NCBI RefSeq assembly: GCF_900660705.1
Contig: NZ_LR215043.1
Span: 186,001 to 250,000 of the forward strand
Origin: Mycoplasmopsis columbinasalis
GTDB lineage: Bacteria > Bacillota_I > Bacilli_A > Mycoplasmatales > Metamycoplasmataceae
Length of the DNA: 64,000 nt
Direction of reading: 5' to 3'
A program made the translations under genes and the position numbers. The notes beneath the pieces are model-generated. The model was given only the letters and a program-made list of their open reading frames with translations. It did not search any database and was not told where the DNA came from. Below, piece by piece: positions 61,698 to 64,000 of the stretch. How positions within the stretch are numbered: position 1 is the stretch's first letter; each line of letters opens with the position of its first letter.

Positions 61698-62156
61698 TTA
61701 GTTAGCTTTCTTTTTTGTTTTCTTTGCTTTTGGTTGTGTTGGTTCCGCTTTTTTGATTGCCCCAAAGTTCAATGCTCATTTGCACGCCTGACGATACGCC
61801 GCCAAGGCTGTGGTGCGATCATTATGTTTAAGTTCAGCGCGGAGTGCTTTCTGCACGAAAACGTGAAACATTAAAACCATAAAACCAACAATAAGTAAAA
61901 AAGTGCCCGCAACTGAAGTTAAAACAAGGATTGTTATGTCATTAGTTTCGATGGTTTTTTTAGCGATTGCAAAATAATAAAGTACTGGCGCTAGAATAAA
62001 CACTACAGCAAAAATTAAAGCTAAGCTAAAACCGATAATTCGTCAATTACGCTTGCGGCGATAGGTAGTTTTTTGCTTCTTGCCGTCATGATCTGGTCGA
62101 TTATGATACAAATTCAATAAATCTAAAAAGTCGTATTCGTAAATGTAATTAATCAT
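61698..62156 (-). CDS. Small membrane protein, hypothetical
   Basis: 152 residues. Two hydrophobic helices (about 37-62 and 73-98) between a Tyr/Arg-rich N-tail with DHDGKKQKTTYRRKRNW and a C-terminal tail of Lys-rich sequence (PKAKKTKKKAN). The ATG at 62156 overlaps the end of rsmA by eight bases and AAAGGA precedes it. Conserved only by context as far as I can tell; no family recognised. Confidence 0.75.
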
Positions 62157-62943
62157 TAGTCCTTTCGTTCAACAACTCGTAAAGTTTCAACACTGTTTCT
62201 AAATTTAACTCCTGAATTCTTGTTAAATCATTTAAATTTAGTATATTATACGTATTTTTTATTGCCGCTGACGTATATTTGGTTTGCAGCGCTCATGAAA
62301 GTTTTTTGCGACGAGCCAAAAAACAAAGTTTAAAAAACTCTTTGAGTTGATCATAATTGTCAGTTTCATCTTGGTAAAATTCTAACATTATAATTGCTGA
62401 ATCAACCTTTGGCATAGGATTAAACGCCGAACTAGGAACTTTAAAACACTTAGTGACCTTTGCAATATGTTGTGCTGTAAGCGTTAATTTGGAATAAGCA
62501 TTAGTATTTGGCTTAGCTACCAAACGATCTGCTACCTCATTTTGCACCATCAAATAAGCTTTTTTAAAACAGTAACGATAATCAAAAAGTTTAAACAAAA
62601 TATCACTAGTAATATAGTAAGGGATATTACCAACTACTTCATAACCTTTATATGAATTTAAGTCTGTTTGTAAAAAGTCCTGCAACACAATTTGCTCTTC
62701 ATTCAAAATGTTTTGAGCTAGTAAATAATTTTTCATATCAGGATCAATTTCAAACGCAGTTAACCTTTGAGCCTGTGGCGCAAGCATTTTCGTCAAAGCA
62801 CCGCGTCCTGGGCCAATTTCTATGAGGTGTTTGTTCGCCGGTTCGATCAAGGCAACTATTTTCTTAATTAAAGTCTGATTAATTAAAAAATTTTGCCCGA
62901 ACTTTTTCTTGGCAAAAACTTGTTTATTTTTTTCTTGAAACAT
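62149..62943 (-). CDS. rsmA: 16S rRNA dimethyladenosine transferase
   Basis: 264 residues. SAM loop EIGPGRGALTKML, the catalytic NIPYYITSDI and KKFGQNFLINQ at the N-terminus. It dimethylates A1518 and A1519 of 16S rRNA; loss gives kasugamycin resistance elsewhere. The ATG at 62943 lies inside the end of tatD (20-base overlap), with AAGGAAC about 14 bases upstream. Confidence 0.95.
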
Positions 62944-63700
62944 TTAACTTAAATAGTTCCTTCGTGTTCTTGAGCACCTGGTCAGCAAATTTTTCAAAAG
63001 GCATTTTCTTCAACCCAGCAATAAAAGTAGTAACATAAATCACATTCGTTGAATCATTTCATTCGTTACGTTTTTGTGCCGGTGACAAGTAAGGTGCGTC
63101 AGTTTCAGTCAAAATTCGCTCAACCGGCAATCATTCCAGTACTTCAATGGTTTTTTGCGCATTTTTGTAGGTTACAATGCCACTAAAGCTAAAGTAACAA
63201 CCCAATTCATAGAATTTTTTAGCTCAATATAAATCACCACTAAAAGTGTGAATCATAAAAGTAACTTGGTCAGCGCGTTTCTTAATTACTTCGTATAAAT
63301 CCTCATAGGCGTCACGCATATGCACAACTACTGGTAAATTAAATTTTTTCGCTGTTTCAATTTGTGCGTCAAATGATTCAATTTGAATTTCACGAGGCAC
63401 ATTTTTTCAGTAATAATCTAAACCAATTTCGCCAATTGCTTTGACTTCTGGTGTGATTTGTTTTGCTAAAATTTCACCATCTTGTTTCCCTGTTGCAAGC
63501 GTTGGGTGAATTCCTATTACTGGAAAAGTATGATCAAAATGTTTGCAAAGTTGTAAAACCTCTTCATTTTCTTGCGGGTCGCAACCTGTGACCATCATCA
63601 CGGCTACTCCTTTATTGTAGGCTTCTTCGCAATATTGATAATTATCTTTATAGTAACATTTTAACGGATGGGTGTGTGCATCAACATACTTAATTGCCAT
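62924..63700 (-). CDS. tatD: TatD-family metal-dependent hydrolase (DNase)
   Basis: 258 residues. The metal ligands are recognisable in YVDAHTHPLK, IGEIGLDYY, VVHMRDAYED, MIHTFSGD and the final LTETDAPYLSP. TatD proteins act as 3'-5' exonucleases or DNases. The ATG at 63700 has AAGGAG and lies 10 bases after mnmE. Three in-frame TGA codons. Confidence 0.94.
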
Positions 63701-63710
63701 AAATTTCTCC

Positions 63711-64000
63711 TTATTTTCCTAAACAAAAATTTCTAAACATTTCATCTAATAAATCTTCATTATCAGCACGGCCACTAATATCAGCTAAATTCGCTCATGC
63801 TCGTCTAATATCAACAATAGTCAGATCTGCATCTAAACCATTTTTTAAAGTTGTAATAGCATCGCGAATATTTTGTTGTGCTTGTTGAATAAGTGCGATT
63901 TCACGCGCGCTTGAGATTACCTCTGACTCAGCAAAAGAATTTAAATCAAAAGCGTTAACTAAAGCATTTTTAAGATCTGTAATATTTTGAGTCAAGGCAC
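63711..64000 (-). CDS. mnmE: tRNA modification GTPase MnmE (3' end; 5' part outside the window)
   Basis: Only the last 96 codons are present. The final phrase NFCLGK with its cysteine is the MnmE signature (usually FCIGK), and the helical sequence before it (IRRAWANLADISGRADNEDLLDEMF) matches the family's C-terminal domain. MnmE with MnmG modifies uridine 34 of several tRNAs. First gene visible of the mnmE-tatD-rsmA-membrane protein-gpsA unit. Confidence 0.92.

Overview
This 64 kb window comes from a mycoplasma-type mollicute. The sequence is AT-rich. Nearly every recognisable protein (DnaK, Lon, LeuRS, IleRS, GyrB, UvrA, UvrB, EF-G) is open only if TGA is read as tryptophan, and lipoproteins with a mollicute-style lipobox recur. 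Gene content (two Opp-type importers, a P80/P68 family lipoprotein, an Opp ATPase with a giant insertion) suggests the Hominis group (Mycoplasmopsis/Metamycoplasma). That placement is inference from gene families, not from an alignment. All coordinates below read through in-frame TGA.

Layout. 1-4.7 kb: the start of a P80/P68-type lipoprotein gene with a G8 tract in its signal peptide, a maltose-type O-acetyltransferase, and a convergent operon holding an S1-like small protein, a degenerate glucose-6-phosphate isomerase-like protein and a second isomerase that keeps the catalytic residues. 5-16.5 kb: dnaK, an anchored coiled-coil protein, a very long lon, leuS, an ECF-like membrane protein, upp, ychF and tRNA-Trp(CCA). 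16.7-26.5 kb: the complete oppABCDF operon, transcribed leftward behind an unusual repeat-bearing leader. 27-34 kb: a 23S rRNA m5U methyltransferase, ileS-lspA, pyrG and tRNA-Gly. 34-38.7 kb: an HPr gene followed by a second Opp-like set (permeases and lipoprotein) with no ATPase genes. 38.9-45.7 kb: an RNase J-like protein that has lost its metal-binding motif, then uvrB-uvrA. 45.9-48.9 kb: rpsL-rpsG-fusA. 49-53.3 kb: a large lipoprotein gene behind a 51-base T tract and broken by a T7 frameshift. 53.4-64 kb: hisS-aspS, trxA, gyrB, a YgjP/SprT-like metallopeptidase, an azoreductase-type flavoprotein, and an operon mnmE-tatD-rsmA-membrane protein-gpsA that runs off the right edge.

The window is mostly housekeeping: translation, repair, protein quality control, glycolysis and lipid precursor supply, plus peptide import for an auxotrophic lifestyle. 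The accessory or variable part is the surface lipoproteins. Two of the three most exposed ones carry homopolymer tracts placed where slippage would switch expression.

The most unexpected signal is a 21-bp dyad (TA-N3-CTATNWCATAR-N3-TA) that I find in seven separate intergenic gaps and in no coding region I checked. It looks like the binding site of an unknown dimeric DNA-binding protein. Other points of interest are the HPr-peptide permease operon (with tryptophan in place of the conserved proline of the HPr active-site loop), the isomerase pair, the three-copy repeat able to form alternative hairpins before oppA, and two apparently leaderless transcripts. I saw no rRNA, CRISPR array, insertion sequence or prophage.
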